Assembly: GCA_029983555.1 (NCBI GenBank)
Contig: JASBZH010000020.1
Location: forward strand, 1-21,716
Direction: 5' to 3'
DNA length: 21,716 nucleotides
From: Peptoniphilus sp.
GTDB taxonomy: Bacteria; Bacillota; Clostridia; Tissierellales; Peptoniphilaceae
The notes under the pieces were generated by a model. It saw nothing but the letters and a program-made list of their open reading frames with translations, searched no databases and was not told the origin of the DNA. Shown here in pieces: positions 20,957 through 21,716 of the stretch (the stretch's first letter is position 1; the number at the start of each line of letters is the position of its first letter). The translations under genes and the position numbers were made by a program.

Positions 20957-21716
20957 ATGTTAAATAAGACTAAAAAAAGCGATCCATTATTATACGAAAT
21001 AGTTAAAAAAGAATTAGAAAGACAAAAGCACAATATTGAAATGATAGCATCTGAGAGTACTGTTCCTGTTGAGATAATGGAACTTTCAGGTTGCATTTTT
21101 ACTAATAAAACTCTAGAAGGATATCCTGGAAAAAGATTTCAAGCAGGTTCTCACGTGGCTGATGAATTAGAAATTTTAGCTAACAAGAGAGGAATGGAGC
21201 TTTATGGTTGTGACCATATTAATATTCAACCATATTCTGGCTCTACTGCAAATTATGCAGTATATGCCGCCGTTTTAAAAAAAGATGATAAAGTCCTATC
21301 AATGAAACTCGACCAAGGGGGACATCTATCTCACGGCTCAAAGGCAAATTTTATGAGTAGATTTTTTAATTTTGAACACTATGCAATAGATAAAGATACT
21401 GAACAAATTGATTATGATGGCCTAGAAAGACAGGCAAAAGAATTCAGGCCCAAATTAATAATAGCTGGTGGTTCAGCTTATCCAAGACTTATTGACTTCG
21501 AAAGAATTGCGAAAATTGCAAAAGAAGTAGATGCTTACTTTATGGTAGATATGGCTCATATTTCAGGTTTAGTTGCTGCAGAAGTTATCCCTTCGCCAGT
21601 GCCTTATGCAGATTTTGTGACATCTTCTACAACTAAAACTTTGGGTGGACCAAGAGCTGGGTTTGTAATGTGCAAAAAAGAATATGCAGATAAATTGGAT
21701 AAGGGAGTATTTCCAG
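20957..21716 (+). CDS. Divergent serine hydroxymethyltransferase-like PLP enzyme (3' truncated by window)
   Basis: The first 253 residues of a fold-type-I PLP enzyme of the GlyA family; the rest lies beyond the window. Typical blocks: MIASESTVPVEIMELSG, TLEGYPGKRFQAG, INIQPYSGSTANYAVYA, GGHLSHGSKANF, YFMVDMAHISGLVAA and Schiff-base Lys227 in TSSTTKTLGGPRAGF. It departs from true SHMT at several positions. Compared with NKYAEGYPGKRYYGG the active-site Tyr are Thr52 and Gln62 (Glu54 is kept); TTTHKTLRGPRGG has become SSTTKTLGGPRAG; QPHSG is QPYSG; LSHGGHLTHG is LDQGGHLSHG. Either an SHMT with altered specificity or a related aldolase/racemase-type paralog. Own promoter, beside the AraC regulator. 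Confidence 0.8.
   Translation, partial: MLNKTKKSDPLLYEIVKKELERQKHNIEMIASESTVPVEIMELSGCIFTNKTLEGYPGKRFQAGSHVADELEILANKRGMELYGCDHINIQPYSGSTANYAVYAAVLKKDDKVLSMKLDQGGHLSHGSKANFMSRFFNFEHYAIDKDTEQIDYDGLERQAKEFRPKLIIAGGSAYPRLIDFERIAKIAKEVDAYFMVDMAHISGLVAAEVIPSPVPYADFVTSSTTKTLGGPRAGFVMCKKEYADKLDKGVFP

Overview
The window is AT-rich, with AGGAGG-type ribosome binding sites and tightly packed genes. It looks like a chromosomal segment of a low-GC Gram-positive anaerobe. The gene families (LemA/DUF2207, DegV, DUF3343/YedF/SelD, Firmicutes-style metG-tatD-rnmV-rsmA, lysine riboswitch) suggest Clostridia/Tissierellia, perhaps a Peptoniphilaceae relative. The family-level placement is a guess. I see no tRNA, rRNA, CRISPR array, insertion sequence or phage gene.

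Layout: (1) 59-2341, lemA plus a DUF2207 membrane protein, ending at a terminator shared with the convergent gap gene. (2) 2441-3460, a lone glyceraldehyde-3-phosphate dehydrogenase on the minus strand. (3) 3583-6204, a lipid-flavoured group: a DegV/FakB-type fatty-acid-binding protein is divergent from a FabG-type reductase and a YegS-type lipid kinase, with an inverted repeat in the shared promoter region. A glyoxalase-I-like protein and a DUF3783-like protein follow on the plus strand. (4) 7261-10259, a minus-strand selenium operon: selD, yedF, a DUF3343 small carrier, then a class-V aminotransferase/cysteine desulfurase. There are no selenocysteine genes beside it, the pattern known for selenium-dependent molybdenum hydroxylases. 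(5) 10443-10988, a terminator-like hairpin and a decayed carbamate kinase (arcC) with frameshifts, an in-frame stop and a large internal deletion. (6) 11051-13708, a promoter, lysine riboswitch and attenuator controlling a three-gene polar amino-acid ABC importer, which is therefore probably a lysine importer. (7) 13804-18683, a housekeeping run of metG, tatD, rnmV and rsmA, followed by a zinc-sensor-type ArsR repressor and a small glutaredoxin. rsmA appears to start at ATA. (8) 18822-end, a soluble cupin-histidine-kinase-like protein and an AraC-type response regulator, both lacking their phospho-acceptor residues, followed by a divergent serine hydroxymethyltransferase-like gene cut by the window edge.

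The strongest candidate for an undescribed system is region 8. A cytoplasmic sensor with an intact cupin metal site is coupled by a 14-base overlap to a DNA-binding regulator. The kinase His is Asn and the receiver Asp is Ser, which suggests signalling without phosphotransfer. The neighbouring PLP enzyme lacks two conserved SHMT active-site tyrosines and may be the regulated target. Second in interest is the SelD/YedF/DUF3343/desulfurase set.
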